A DNA stretch of 64,000 bases from Paenibacillus tundrae (GCF_036884255.1 NZ_CP145605.1:4464001-4528000); one strand, 5' to 3'; positions 19,741 through 28,689 are shown, counted from the first letter of the stretch. The notes: generated by a model not told the origin, from the letters alone. Program-made: numbers and translations.

Positions 19741-20994
19741 TTAGAATTCAAACTGCACATCGCTTAGGCGGCGTTTAATTTCAGCAATAACACGTTTCTC
19801 TTCCTCTTCTCCTTGCGCTACAAAGGTAACGGAGAAACGAACAAAATTGCCTGCATCATCCCAAGGTACAGAAGAAATCAATTTTTCGCGGATCAAGAAT
19901 TGGGAGAAATCTTCCCCAGACTCAAAGCGACGTCCACCAACTACACCTTTCGGAGCTTCAACATAAAGGAAGAATGAACCTTTAGGTTTTTCAGCCTGGA
20001 AGCCCAGTTCGTTCAATGCAGCAACAAGCATGTCATGACGACGGGAATATTTCTCTGCAATTTTTTCAGTGATTTCCGGGTGATTCAATCCATAAGCAGC
20101 AGCTTTCTGGATCGCGATGAATTGACCGGAATCGTTGTTGTCTTTAATATCACTGAATGCTTTGACTACAAGCGGATTACCCGCTACGAAACCAATTCTC
20201 CAACCTGTCATGTTGTAGGACTTAGACAAGGAATGTAGCTCAACCCCAACGTCTTTTGCACCAGGTACAGATAAGAAGCTGAATGGTTTTTTGCCATCAT
20301 ACGTAAGGGCTGCATAAGGAGCGTCATGGACAACCACCACGTTGTATTTCTTCGCCCATTCCACAACCTCGGTGAAGAATTCTACCGTTGCACTTGCACC
20401 CGTTGGGTTATTTGGGTAATTCAGATAAAGCAATTTCGCACGTTTGGCGATGTCTTCAGGAATCGCTGTCAGATCAGGCAAGAAGTTATTTTCTTTCGTC
20501 AACTGAATGTTGAACACTTCTCCACCAAGATATTTCGTGTGCGTACCCATTACTGGATATCCTGGCACCGTCATAATCGTTACATCGCCTGGGTTAATGA
20601 AGCAAGAAGGCATCATAGCCAGTGCAGGCTTCGAACCGATGGAATGCACGATTTCCGTATCTGCATCAATGCCATCCACGTTAAATACGTTCTTCAGGTA
20701 AGCTGCAGCAGCTTCCTTGAATTCTGGAATACCATTGTCCGCATAACCACGGTTCTCCGGTTTGGAAGCTTCTTGTGCCAGCGCAGCTACGATACCTGCA
20801 TCTGCCATTTCATCAGGCTCGCCAACACCAAGGTCAATCAGCTCTACATCAGGGAAATCCTTTTTGGCTGAAGCTTTAGCGCGTTTAATTTTCTCAAATT
20901 TATAAATGTTTGTGTCTTTACCATAGTTGGAGCCGCCAATGCGGTCGGCAAAATTAGTTTGAATGTACGTTTCTTGATATTTATCGATACTCAT
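19741..20994 (-). CDS. dapL: Class I/II aminotransferase, LL-diaminopimelate aminotransferase-like
   Basis: A 417-residue PLP enzyme. The Schiff-base Lys is in SLSKSYNMTGWRIG at about residues 240-253; NYPNNPTGA and VVVHDAPYA are the usual cofactor-binding segments. The N-terminal region with DLGVGEPDE and the length fit the DapL group, which makes LL-diaminopimelate directly from tetrahydrodipicolinate. That agrees with the meso-DAP-type MurE in this window. The ATG follows GAGGAG by 11 bases. A related aminotransferase of other specificity cannot be excluded, so the symbol is tentative. Confidence 0.78.
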   Translation of the reverse strand: MSIDKYQETYIQTNFADRIGGSNYGKDTNIYKFEKIKRAKASAKKDFPDVELIDLGVGEPDEMADAGIVAALAQEASKPENRGYADNGIPEFKEAAAAYLKNVFNVDGIDADTEIVHSIGSKPALAMMPSCFINPGDVTIMTVPGYPVMGTHTKYLGGEVFNIQLTKENNFLPDLTAIPEDIAKRAKLLYLNYPNNPTGASATVEFFTEVVEWAKKYNVVVVHDAPYAALTYDGKKPFSFLSVPGAKDVGVELHSLSKSYNMTGWRIGFVAGNPLVVKAFSDIKDNNDSGQFIAIQKAAAYGLNHPEITEKIAEKYSRRHDMLVAALNELGFQAEKPKGSFFLYVEAPKGVVGGRRFESGEDFSQFLIREKLISSVPWDDAGNFVRFSVTFVAQGEEEEKRVIAEIKRRLSDVQFEF

Positions 20995-21102
20995 TACGTG
21001 TTCATCTCCTCGTTTGACGCAAATTTCTACACTTTAATATGAAGCATTTGCGCAGGCTTAGCCATGGACAAAGTATCTGAACATTTGTACTTTCGCGAGA
21101 TG

Positions 21103-22101
21103 TCAGCGGCTACGTAGTGAGGAGAGCACATCTTCCATATCCTGCGGAATCGGAGCAGAGAACTCCAGATACTCTCCTGTTGTCGGATGAACAAAACCCA
21201 AGATCGCAGCATGTAATGCCTGTCCTTGCATTTTGATGCCTTTGTTTCGTCCATACACCGGATCCCCCACAAGCGGATGTCCGATAAATTTCAGATGCAC
21301 ACGAATCTGATGGGTTCGTCCTGTCTCCAGCTTCAGTTCCAACAAGGTATAGTCGTTGATCCGCTCCGTCACGTTAAAATGAGTAACAGCATGTTTGCTG
21401 TTCCGCTCCGTTACCGTAAACATTTTACGGTCATTGGTGTCTCGTCCAATGGGTGCATCAATTGTGCCCTGATCATGGCTTAAGTGGCCATGAACAAGCG
21501 CGATATACCGTCTATTGACGCTATGATCCTTAAGCTGTGCAGCTAATGAGGCATGCGCCCGATCATTTTTGGCAGCCATGAGTAAACCCGATGTATCCTT
21601 ATCAATACGATGCACAATGCCTGGACGCAGTTCTCCGTTAATCCCGGACAAGTCTTTGCAATGATGCATCAGCGCATTCACGAGCGTACCCGATGTATGT
21701 CCAGGTGCCGGATGCACAACAAGCCCCCGAGGTTTGTTAATGACGATAACGTCACTATCCTCGTATACAACTTCAAGTGGAATATCTTCAGGAATGATCT
21801 CTACTGCTTTCGGCTCAGGGATCTGCAGTACAACAAGATCACCTTCTGCTAATTTCGTATTTGCTTTGACTACAGCGCCATTCACAGTAACATTTCCCTC
21901 TGATATCCATAGCTGTACTTGAGAACGCGATACATTATCTATAGATTCAGTAATATATTTGTCGATCCGTTCCTTCTTATGGTCAAGAGAAATGATCCAT
22001 TCCATACGTTCATCGTTCGTGATCTCATCATCAACATTCATGTGCAGTTCCTCAGTTGATGTGTTCTCGTTATTGTGTTCTTCCTTGTGTAAATTACTCA
22101 T
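21103..22101 (-). CDS. ylyB: RluD/RluA-family rRNA pseudouridine synthase (YlyB)
   Basis: Isomerises specific uridines in 23S rRNA. I start it at the ATG at 22101 (332 aa), which follows AAGGA by 9 bases and overlaps the lspA stop codon; the frame extends further upstream without a ribosome site. The order is an N-terminal S4 RNA-binding domain (about residues 40-100), then the catalytic domain with HRIDKDTSGLL, where Asp is the nucleophile, and the RTHQIRVH motif. It directly follows lspA, as in B. subtilis. The first 30 residues are an acidic tail rich in N and E. Confidence 0.93.
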   Translation of the reverse strand: MSNLHKEEHNNENTSTEELHMNVDDEITNDERMEWIISLDHKKERIDKYITESIDNVSRSQVQLWISEGNVTVNGAVVKANTKLAEGDLVVLQIPEPKAVEIIPEDIPLEVVYEDSDVIVINKPRGLVVHPAPGHTSGTLVNALMHHCKDLSGINGELRPGIVHRIDKDTSGLLMAAKNDRAHASLAAQLKDHSVNRRYIALVHGHLSHDQGTIDAPIGRDTNDRKMFTVTERNSKHAVTHFNVTERINDYTLLELKLETGRTHQIRVHLKFIGHPLVGDPVYGRNKGIKMQGQALHAAILGFVHPTTGEYLEFSAPIPQDMEDVLSSLRSR

Positions 22102-22588
22102 GGTGTTCATTCCTTTCAGTCTGTGCAGCAGCTTTCTCTCGACGTCCCTCAAGCAAGGTTTCGATGATGATCAGTGCTACACCAATACAGATTGCCGAGT
22201 CAGCGATATTAAAGATAGGGAACGTATAGGTTCCAAAATTAAGCTGGATAAAATCGACAACCTCTCCGGTTAATGCGCGATCAAGAAAGTTTCCAATTGC
22301 TCCACCAAGCACTAAACTAAGCGCTATAGGCAGCAATTTGTGCGGGGTATCCTTTACCTTTTGCAAATACCAGACCAATGCAACAACGACAACCAAAGTA
22401 ACGACAATAAAGAACCAACGTTGATCCTGTAATATGCCAAAGGCTGCACCCGAGTTGCGATGTGATGTGATGACAAAGAAATTGCCGATCACTGGGATTT
22501 CTTCTCTTAGTTCCATCCGAGTTGCAATTAAGAATTTTGTTCCCTGATCCACCAAAAATACGATAAAAGCGAGGATATAATACACCAC
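22094..22588 (-). CDS. lspA: Lipoprotein signal peptidase (signal peptidase II)
   Basis: Cleaves signal peptides of diacylglyceryl-modified prolipoproteins. 164 aa with four membrane segments. The catalytic-Asp blocks are GGAIGNFLDRALTGEVVDF (about residues 98-116) and FNIADSAICIG (about 125-135), and NSGAAFGIL is the conserved block before them. It begins with GTG. The gene is divergent from ylyA, with about 220 bases between the two start codons, and overlaps the start of ylyB. Confidence 0.95.
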   Translation of the reverse strand: MVYYILAFIVFLVDQGTKFLIATRMELREEIPVIGNFFVITSHRNSGAAFGILQDQRWFFIVVTLVVVVALVWYLQKVKDTPHKLLPIALSLVLGGAIGNFLDRALTGEVVDFIQLNFGTYTFPIFNIADSAICIGVALIIIETLLEGRREKAAAQTERNEHHE

Positions 22589-22754
22589 GTTTGTTTGTCA
22601 CTCCGATCTTGTCTTTTCCAAACGATACCAGGCTTAATGCCAGACTTGTTCATTGTAGCACAGCTGTTTAGAAATCGTCCACGGGCGCGCTGTGCTGCAG
22701 ATCGGTTGGTAAAAACGATAACATTTCCCTTCTGTAATCCTGCAAGCATTGGTA

Positions 22755-22761
22755 CATCCTA
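22755..22761 (+). promoter_or_regulatory. Possible sigma-G-like -10 element for ylyA
   Basis: CATCCTA about 50 bases before the ylyA start fits the CATNHTA -10 of sigma-G promoters. The matching -35 (TGTAAT region, about 17-18 bases upstream) is weak, so this is only a suggestion. It would fit the known forespore role of B. subtilis YlyA. Confidence 0.3.
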
Positions 22762-22810
22762 CAGTAGAGTCCACATCCGGCTTATGCACGGAGCAGAAAG
22801 GGGGAACATG

Positions 22811-23548
22811 ATGTCACATTTTACAGGCAAACAACTACAATCCCTTCAATCTCAGCTTATTACTGAGAAGCAGGATATTGAGCATAGGCTCAAGCAGAAC
22901 GAACACTATGGTCTTGGTGATTCAATGCGATTTCAGACAGGTGAATTATCCCCAATCGATAACCATCCCGGTGATCTAGCTACCGAGATGTATGACCGCG
23001 AGAAAGATATTTCCTTACTGGAGCACGATGAGTTCCAATTGGAGCGAATTGATTCTGCTCTTCATGCCATTCAAGAGGGACATTACGGCATATGTGCTGT
23101 CTGTGAGCAACCCATTGATTATGAGCGCATGCAGGCAGTTCCTTACACCAAATACTGCAAAAAACATCAACCCGAGACCGTTGTTTCTGAGAATCGACCG
23201 GTGGAGGAGGAATTTCTTGCTCCTGCATTTGGCCGAACCAGCTTGGATGAACGAGATGATCAAAATGGCTTCGATGGCGAAGATGCATGGCAGATCGTTG
23301 AAAGCTGGGGAAGCTCTAATTCACCGGCGATGGCTGAAGGCCGAGATATTGATAGTTATGACGTCATGGCAATCGAGGCCACGGATGAGATTGAAGGTTG
23401 TGTTGAAGCCTACGAGAGCTTTGTTGCAACCGACATCTATGGTCATGACGTGTCCATCGTCCGCAATCGGCAATATCGACAGTATCTAGAAAACCGAGAA
23501 GGTGATAACCTTCTCGAGCCTGATTCATCTTCAGACGATCTTTACTGA
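22811..23548 (+). CDS. ylyA: YlyA/YteA-family DksA/TraR-type RNA polymerase-binding protein
   Basis: The only plus-strand gene I can support in the window. I start it at the second of two adjacent ATGs (22811, 245 aa), 6 bases after AAAGGGGG. A helical N-terminal region (about residues 1-75) precedes a zinc-finger-like segment GICAVCEQPIDYERM ... KYCKKH at about 98-125. The fourth ligand is His rather than Cys, as in the YteA group. An acidic C-terminal half follows. In B. subtilis YlyA binds RNA polymerase in the forespore and adjusts sigma-G-dependent germination genes. The ileS-ylyA-lspA neighbourhood is conserved, but here the gene is inverted. Confidence 0.88.
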   Translation: MSHFTGKQLQSLQSQLITEKQDIEHRLKQNEHYGLGDSMRFQTGELSPIDNHPGDLATEMYDREKDISLLEHDEFQLERIDSALHAIQEGHYGICAVCEQPIDYERMQAVPYTKYCKKHQPETVVSENRPVEEEFLAPAFGRTSLDERDDQNGFDGEDAWQIVESWGSSNSPAMAEGRDIDSYDVMAIEATDEIEGCVEAYESFVATDIYGHDVSIVRNRQYRQYLENREGDNLLEPDSSSDDLY

Positions 23549-23581
23549 CCCTCTACCGTCTTTTCAAAGATCAAAGGGTGC

Positions 23582-23923
23582 TCAGTTCAGTTCGAGCTGG
23601 CGTTGTACGATTCTGACGATATCCGCAATGTAATCACCTACAATAGGTAGATTAAGTGCTCCCAGTACCTGTAACACATAAATGATGGTTGCTGCAAAAA
23701 AGGTAAAGCCAATGGCAATTCCTACACCCCGGGCAGTTCCAGATAACAGGTTAAGTCCGATTAATTTCCACGGTCGGTTCAACAGCTCTGTATATTGAGC
23801 AATACGTGACCGTTCGAGCTCATTGGCAATTCGATTAGTTAACGTATGAAGCTCTCCGATCTTATCATCTGCTTCGTTCGTTGCTGACAAGGGTGAGGCA
23901 CCTTGTTTCTCGTTATCGTTCAT
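23582..23923 (-). CDS. DUF5665-type small membrane protein
   Basis: A 113-residue protein: a polar N-terminus (about 1-55) with a short helical, charged segment, one or two hydrophobic stretches (about 58-90, with a GTARGVGIAIGF motif) and an amphipathic tail. It matches the pattern I know as DUF5665, a family of unknown function in spore-formers. It converges with ylyA (34 bases between stop codons) and lies downstream of the ileS terminator. Start at ATG behind AAAGGA. Confidence 0.75.
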   Translation of the reverse strand: MNDNEKQGASPLSATNEADDKIGELHTLTNRIANELERSRIAQYTELLNRPWKLIGLNLLSGTARGVGIAIGFTFFAATIIYVLQVLGALNLPIVGDYIADIVRIVQRQLELN

Positions 23924-23984
23924 GTTTCGCTCAGTCCTTTAGAATAGAGTGACTGCACAATAGCAATCATTGCCCATTTGCCGA

Positions 23985-24040
23985 AAAACCAAACGAGCCA
24001 AGATACAGGGATTTTCATCCTTGCATCTAAGGCTCGTTTG
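23985..24040 (-). terminator. Terminator of ileS
   Basis: Minus strand CAAACGAGCC and GGCTCGTTTG (10-bp perfect stem) enclose a second imperfect stem (GGAT/ATCC). They are followed by GGTTTTTC. It lies about 100 bases after the ileS stop. The rest of the gap to the DUF5665 gene shows nothing else. Confidence 0.85.
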
Positions 24041-24138
24041 ATATTTACGCTATATTCTGTCCCATTTAAAATGGAGCTACTCCATCGTAACTGAGATCAC
24101 GGCTCATTCAACCTGTACGCAAGCTTCAGATAAAGACA

Positions 24139-27100
24139 TTACGCCTCGATATAAACACCGAACGTTTTGCCACCAGCTTCGATCTGTACCATGTTATCCA
24201 CTTTAGCAAATGTAACTTCAGTTACGAGGACATTCTCACGCAGTACATCATCAAACGCCTGAATGGCTGCTTGAAGCTCTGCATCTACGTCCAGTGTCAA
24301 ACGGACTCTTTTCTCAATTGGTAGATCCAGCTTCTTCCGAGTATCCTGAACAGCACGAACGACTTCACGAACCCAGCCCTCTTGTTCCAGCTCTGTTGTG
24401 ATTTCCGTATTGAGCGCTACCGTCAAACCATAACCTGACGCAGAAGCAAAACCTGATTTGGCATGCTTATCTACCAGCAGTTCCTCTTGGGTCACTTGCA
24501 GTTCTTCTCCTTCTGGAGAAACCACATTCAGTACACCTTCTGTAACAACTTTGCGAGTTTCGTCAGCGGACATGCCTTTGAAGAAATTCTGCAGGAATCC
24601 AACATTTTTACCATACTTCTTCCCTGCAACTTTCAAGTTCAATTTCAAAGAGAAATCAACGAATTCCGCATCATCATTCTCGGTACGGATTCCCTTCACA
24701 TTGATCTCTTCCTTGATGATCTCTTCATAACTATCCAAGTCGAAGCCTTTATCTAGTGATACGATCAACTCGGACAATGGCTGACGTGTCTTGATGCCTG
24801 TTTCGTTACGTACGTTACGAGCCAATTCAACGACCCGGCGTGCTGTCTCCATATCCTGCTCCAGCTTCAGATCAATCCAAGCCTCTTGAGCTACCGGATA
24901 ATCCTCCATATGCACACTTTCACCCGTAGTCAGGTTCAGATAGATATCCTCTGCCAGCATCGGTGTAAATGGAGCCACCAGCTTCGCTGTAGTCACGAGC
25001 ACTTCAGTAAGTGTACGATAGGCATCCAGTTTATCTTCGGTTAATCCAGCTCCCCAGAAACGGTCACGGGAACGACGGATGTACCAGTTGCTCAGCTCAT
25101 CCACAAACGCTTCGATCGCTTTGGAAGAATTCAAGTAATCATTCACAGCGAGCGCTTTTTCTACAACCAGGATCAGACTGTTCAGTCTGGATAGAATCCA
25201 ACGATCCAGCTTGTGTGAAGAGAGCTTGAACGGATGCTCCTGTGGATCAAATCCATCAATCGTGGCATACAACGTTAGGAATGCGTGTGTGTTGACAAGT
25301 GTATCCACCATTTTAGATTTAGCTTCACCGACAATCCCTTTGGAGAAACGTTTGCTGTTCCATGGTGCACTGTCAGACAATAAAGCCCAGCGGAATGCAT
25401 CTGTACCATATTCTTCGATAACTTCCCAAGGGTCGATGACATTACCTTTGGATTTGGACATTTTCTGTCCACTCTCATCCAATACGTGACCTGTTGCCAT
25501 TACCGCTTTGTAAGGCGCTTTGCCTGTCAGAAGTGTAGAAACCGCAAGCAAACTGTAGAACCAGCCACGAGTTTGGTCGATACCTTCACAGATCATATCT
25601 GCTGGGTATTGCTGTTCAAAGGTTTCTTTATTTTCAAACGGATAATGTTGTTGAGCAAACGGCATTGATCCACTGTCAAACCAAACGTCGATGACTTCTG
25701 GTGTACGCGTCATCTCGTATTTACCACAAGAGCTCATAACCTTCACATCGTCTACATACGGCTTGTGCAGTTCCAAATTCTCAGGCACATCCCCTACCGC
25801 ACGTGCACGCAATTCAGCGATGCTATGTGGAGCGAATTGTTCTCCTGTCTCTTCACATACCCAGATGTTGAGCGGAGTTCCCCAATAACGGTCACGGCTG
25901 ATGTTCCAGTCCACCAGATCTTCCAGGAACTTACCGAAACGGCCTTCACGAACGTGACCTGGATACCATTCTACATCACTGTTGTTTGCGATGAGTTGAT
26001 CCTTGATCGCTGTCGTTTGGATAAACCAACTGTCCATTGCATAGTACAGAAGTGGTGTATCACAACGCCAGCAGAATGGATAGCTGTGCTCATATTTTTC
26101 TTTGCTAAACAAACGCCCATTCTCCGACAGATAACGTACGATATCAATATCACAGTCCTTCACGAAACGTCCGGCAAAGTCCGTAACCTCAGCCACAAAC
26201 TTACCTTCAAGATCCACCATGTTCACGAAGCTGATTCCATTCTCACGGCATACACGGTAGTCATCCTCACCATGGGCAGGAGCCATGTGTACGATACCCG
26301 TACCGCTTGCATCTGTTACGAAGCTTGCTCCAAGGACGATGTTGGCTTTTTCAGCTTGTACGTAGTTAAACGGAGGGCTATACGTTTTACCAACCAAATC
26401 AGAACCCTTCAGCGCACCAACTACTTCATATTCCCCTTTGGCGTCCTTCATCACTTTCTCTACAAGATTAGTTGCCATGATATATACTTCGTTATCTTGA
26501 CGCACACGGGAGTAGTCCATATCTGGATTCACTGCAAGTGCTACGTGAGAAGGAAGTGTCCAAGGCGTTGTTGTCCAAGCAAGGACAAATTCACCACTGT
26601 CATCCAGCTTAAACTTCGCTGTAGCACTTAGATCTTTAACATCCTTATACCCTTGTGCAACCTCATGGGAGCTAAGCGTTGTTTGACAAGAAGGACAATA
26701 CGGACTAACACGGTGACCGCGGTAGAGCAGCCCCTTCTCATGGATTGTCGCCAAGATGTTCCATACACTCTCGATGTAGTTGTTATCCAACGTGATATAT
26801 GGATGATCCATATCTGTCCAATAACCGATTCCTTCTGTCAGGTCACGCCATTGCTGTTCATATTCAAACACGCTGGCTTTACATTCATTAATGAATTTCT
26901 CTACACCGTAATCCTCGATCTCCCATTTATGAGAGATACCCAGCTTCTTCTGTACACCCAATTCAACGGGAAGTCCGTGTGTATCCCAACCTGCTTTACG
27001 AACGACACGGTACCCTTTCATGGTGTTATAACGTCCTACAAAGTCCTTGATAACCCGACCTAATACGTGTCCGATATGCGGCTTACCATTAGCTGTTGGT

Positions 27101-27237
27101 GGTCCTTCGTAAAATACAAAGTTTGGCTTACCTTCACGATTCTCAATTGATTTCTGGAATGTGTTCTCTGTTTTCCATTTGTTTAACATGCGTAGCTCTC
27201 TAGCCCGCGCTTTTTCTTTGACATCAACTCGTTGCAT
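24139..27237 (-). CDS. ileS: Isoleucyl-tRNA synthetase, type 2 (eukaryote-like form)
   Basis: Charges tRNA-Ile. I start it at the ATG at 27237 (1032 aa), 9 bases after AAGGAAG, rather than at the earlier in-frame codon. The sequence is the IleRS2 type. Its class I motif lies in EGPPTANGKPHIGH (HIGH at about 54-57), followed by GWDTHGLPVELGVQKKLGI. KMSKS is near 590, and the protein is longer than the roughly 920-residue IleRS1 of B. subtilis. Both signature motifs are canonical. The CP1 editing domain lies between about 180 and 400. Type 2 enzymes are naturally little affected by mupirocin (family knowledge). Expression is under an Ile T-box, with a highly structured leader in between. Confidence 0.96.
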   Translation of the reverse strand: MQRVDVKEKARARELRMLNKWKTENTFQKSIENREGKPNFVFYEGPPTANGKPHIGHVLGRVIKDFVGRYNTMKGYRVVRKAGWDTHGLPVELGVQKKLGISHKWEIEDYGVEKFINECKASVFEYEQQWRDLTEGIGYWTDMDHPYITLDNNYIESVWNILATIHEKGLLYRGHRVSPYCPSCQTTLSSHEVAQGYKDVKDLSATAKFKLDDSGEFVLAWTTTPWTLPSHVALAVNPDMDYSRVRQDNEVYIMATNLVEKVMKDAKGEYEVVGALKGSDLVGKTYSPPFNYVQAEKANIVLGASFVTDASGTGIVHMAPAHGEDDYRVCRENGISFVNMVDLEGKFVAEVTDFAGRFVKDCDIDIVRYLSENGRLFSKEKYEHSYPFCWRCDTPLLYYAMDSWFIQTTAIKDQLIANNSDVEWYPGHVREGRFGKFLEDLVDWNISRDRYWGTPLNIWVCEETGEQFAPHSIAELRARAVGDVPENLELHKPYVDDVKVMSSCGKYEMTRTPEVIDVWFDSGSMPFAQQHYPFENKETFEQQYPADMICEGIDQTRGWFYSLLAVSTLLTGKAPYKAVMATGHVLDESGQKMSKSKGNVIDPWEVIEEYGTDAFRWALLSDSAPWNSKRFSKGIVGEAKSKMVDTLVNTHAFLTLYATIDGFDPQEHPFKLSSHKLDRWILSRLNSLILVVEKALAVNDYLNSSKAIEAFVDELSNWYIRRSRDRFWGAGLTEDKLDAYRTLTEVLVTTAKLVAPFTPMLAEDIYLNLTTGESVHMEDYPVAQEAWIDLKLEQDMETARRVVELARNVRNETGIKTRQPLSELIVSLDKGFDLDSYEEIIKEEINVKGIRTENDDAEFVDFSLKLNLKVAGKKYGKNVGFLQNFFKGMSADETRKVVTEGVLNVVSPEGEELQVTQEELLVDKHAKSGFASASGYGLTVALNTEITTELEQEGWVREVVRAVQDTRKKLDLPIEKRVRLTLDVDAELQAAIQAFDDVLRENVLVTEVTFAKVDNMVQIEAGGKTFGVYIEA

Positions 27238-27289
27238 GATGATCATCTTCCTTTCAGCTGTTGAATTGTGGACCGTCCACAAAAGCGTT

Positions 27290-27476
27290 TCAATCCCCCT
27301 GAATCCCCCTTACCAAGGGGGACCCCATAGGCGCTCCGCCCTCTGGACACCCGGGATGGGTTTGTCTAGAGAGAGTCTGCGGCGCTGTGGGATGCGGTTT
27401 CCGTACGACCCGCCGGCTCTTATGCGGCTCGTTCCCTGCGTGAACGCCGCAGAGCCTCACTGCGAGAGTTCGGTTG
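27290..27476. other. Structured GC-rich leader segment between the repeat array and ileS
   Basis: Transcribed 5' leader of ileS downstream of the T-box. It contains a TCCCCCT/AGGGGGA hairpin (about 27303-27322) and an inverted pair CTGCGGCG (27377-27384) and CGCCGCAG (27445-27452). The base composition is far richer in G and C than the flanking genes. Open frames here follow the repeats and are not convincing genes. Confidence 0.6.
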
Positions 27477-27800
27477 CCGTCCGCTTCGCCCGGACGGCGG
27501 TTGGCTCTCTCCTTGAGCTCCCTGCGGGGCTCATGGACGTTCGCCTTAGCGAACCCTTGTGCCGTCCGCTTCGCTCGGACGGCGAGTGGCTCTCTCCTTG
27601 AGCTCCCTGCGGGGCTCATGGGCGTTCGCCTTAGCGAACCCCTGGACCGTCCGCTTCGCTCGGACGGCGAGTGGCTCTCTCCTTGAGCTCCCTGCGGGGC
27701 TCATGGACGTTCGCCTCAGCGAACCCCTGGGCCGTCCGCTTCGCCCGGACGGCGAATGGCTCTCTCCTTGAGCTCCCTGCGGGGCTCATGGACGTTCGCC
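27477..27800. repeat. 85-bp tandem repeat array in the ileS leader (3.8 copies)
   Basis: Units start with CCGTCCGCTTCG at 27477, 27562, 27647 and 27732, exactly 85 bases apart; the last unit breaks off at about 27800. Differences between units are few point changes. Each unit holds three short palindromes: CCGTCCG/CGGACGG, GAGC(t)CC/GG(g)GCTC and GTTCGC/GCGAAC. The array would therefore fold as about a dozen small hairpins in the mRNA. It lies between the T-box terminator and the ileS ribosome site. Since 85 is not a multiple of 3 the frames shift from unit to unit, which argues against a repeated protein. Confidence 0.92.
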
Positions 27801-27811
27801 CTTTTTTAGAC

Positions 27812-28125
27812 ACAAAAAAACCTCATCCCTGGAAAGGGACGAGGTTGTGCTCGCGTTACCACCCTAATTCTGTTCATCACAAACCACATCCAATACAATT
27901 GGGTATGCTCTGTCATCAACAGCGCTTATGCCCCGCTAACTTCAGCAGGGTGCCGATATAACGTTCGGCTCACGGTTTCGCTTACGCACGGCACAGTATC
28001 ACCGCTTCAGCGTCACTTCTCCGGGGAGATATTCGGCTATAACTCATCCATTGGCTTGCACCGATATGCCAACTCTCTGAGGGATGAGATCATAACGTAC
28101 TGAACCCGTCATGGAATCACTATTC
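27812..28125 (-). promoter_or_regulatory. T-box riboswitch of ileS (isoleucine-specific)
   Basis: The T-box sequence AGGGTGGTAACGCG is read on the minus strand at 27865-27852. It is followed by a terminator, AACCTCGTCCCT / AGGGATGAGGTT plus seven T (27846-27812). Stem I begins near 28100 with CTCATCC/GGATGAG and TTGGC/GCCAA. On the 3' side the segment CCGAATATCTCCCCGGAG carries an AUC triplet in the place expected for the specifier codon, which matches isoleucine. Uncharged tRNA-Ile would pair with it and prevent termination. Confidence 0.93.
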
Positions 28126-28137
28126 ATTATGAATATA

Positions 28138-28166
28138 GTTATAGCCTCTTTGCAGACAAAAGTCAA
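28138..28166 (-). promoter_or_regulatory. Sigma-A promoter of the ileS T-box leader
   Basis: Minus strand TTGACT (28166-28161), 17-base spacer, TATAAC (28143-28138), followed after about 20 bases by the T-box leader. It lies just past the 3' end of divIVA. Confidence 0.8.
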
Positions 28167-28179
28167 CCAGGCACGTGGA

Positions 28180-28689
28180 CTAATAAATTTCCTTCATTCC
28201 CCGCTCCCGATCACGGACTTCCTGCTCCCGGCTCTCCAGCGCTTCCCAACCATCTTGAGACAACAATTCAAGCTGTGCTTCAACAAGTGTACGGAAACGA
28301 GCACGATAGATGGAAGCTTGCTTCTTGAGCTCTTCCACTTCTAGAGCAATTTTACGCGATTTAGCCAAAGATTCGTTGACGATGCGGTCCGCATTTTTCT
28401 CTGCTTCCTTCACGATCAACTGTGCTTCCTTCTTCGCGTTATTCTTCACATCATCGGCAGCTTCCTGCGCGATAATGATCGTTTTGCTGAGCGTTTCCTC
28501 AATGGTTGCAAAATGATCCAGTTTCTCCTGAACGGACAGCAACTGATTGCTCAGTTCTTTGTTTTCGCGAATGACGCCTTCATAATCTTTGATGACTTGA
28601 TCCAGGAACTCATTGACTTCATCCTCGTCATACCCACGCAAGCGTCGGGAAAATTCCTTGTTATGTATGTCCAGCGGCGTTAATGGCAT
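28180..28689 (-). CDS. divIVA: Septum/pole-positioning protein DivIVA
   Basis: Coiled-coil scaffold that recognises curved membrane at poles and septa. I start it at the ATG at 28689 (169 aa), 7 bases after AGGAGGT; the upstream extension has no ribosome site. The membrane-binding N-terminal domain, with LTPLDIHNKEFSRRLRGYDE (residues 3-22), precedes long heptad-rich coiled coils (about 25-145) and a short acidic/basic tail. It closes the ylm block, as in other Bacillales. Confidence 0.95.
   Translation of the reverse strand: MPLTPLDIHNKEFSRRLRGYDEDEVNEFLDQVIKDYEGVIRENKELSNQLLSVQEKLDHFATIEETLSKTIIIAQEAADDVKNNAKKEAQLIVKEAEKNADRIVNESLAKSRKIALEVEELKKQASIYRARFRTLVEAQLELLSQDGWEALESREQEVRDRERGMKEIY

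Noticed and set aside
23499-23519. GAGAAGGT/ACCTTCTC hairpin near the 3' end of ylyA
   Set aside because: It lies within the coding region and has no T tract, so I do not call it a terminator, although it could affect the ylyA mRNA end.
25765-26631. 288-codon open frame on the plus strand inside ileS
   Set aside because: It is antisense to a highly conserved synthetase, has no ribosome site and a composition (many Cys, His, Phe) typical of reverse-frame translation.
27477-27800. CRISPR array
   Set aside because: The repeats are directly adjacent with no unique spacers and no cas genes are near; it is a tandem repeat.
27161-27961. Several overlapping short open frames with SLSSLRGSW and SLLELPAGLM repeats
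   Set aside because: They are translations of the 85-bp repeat units; frames shift at each unit, and the region is the ileS leader on the other strand.
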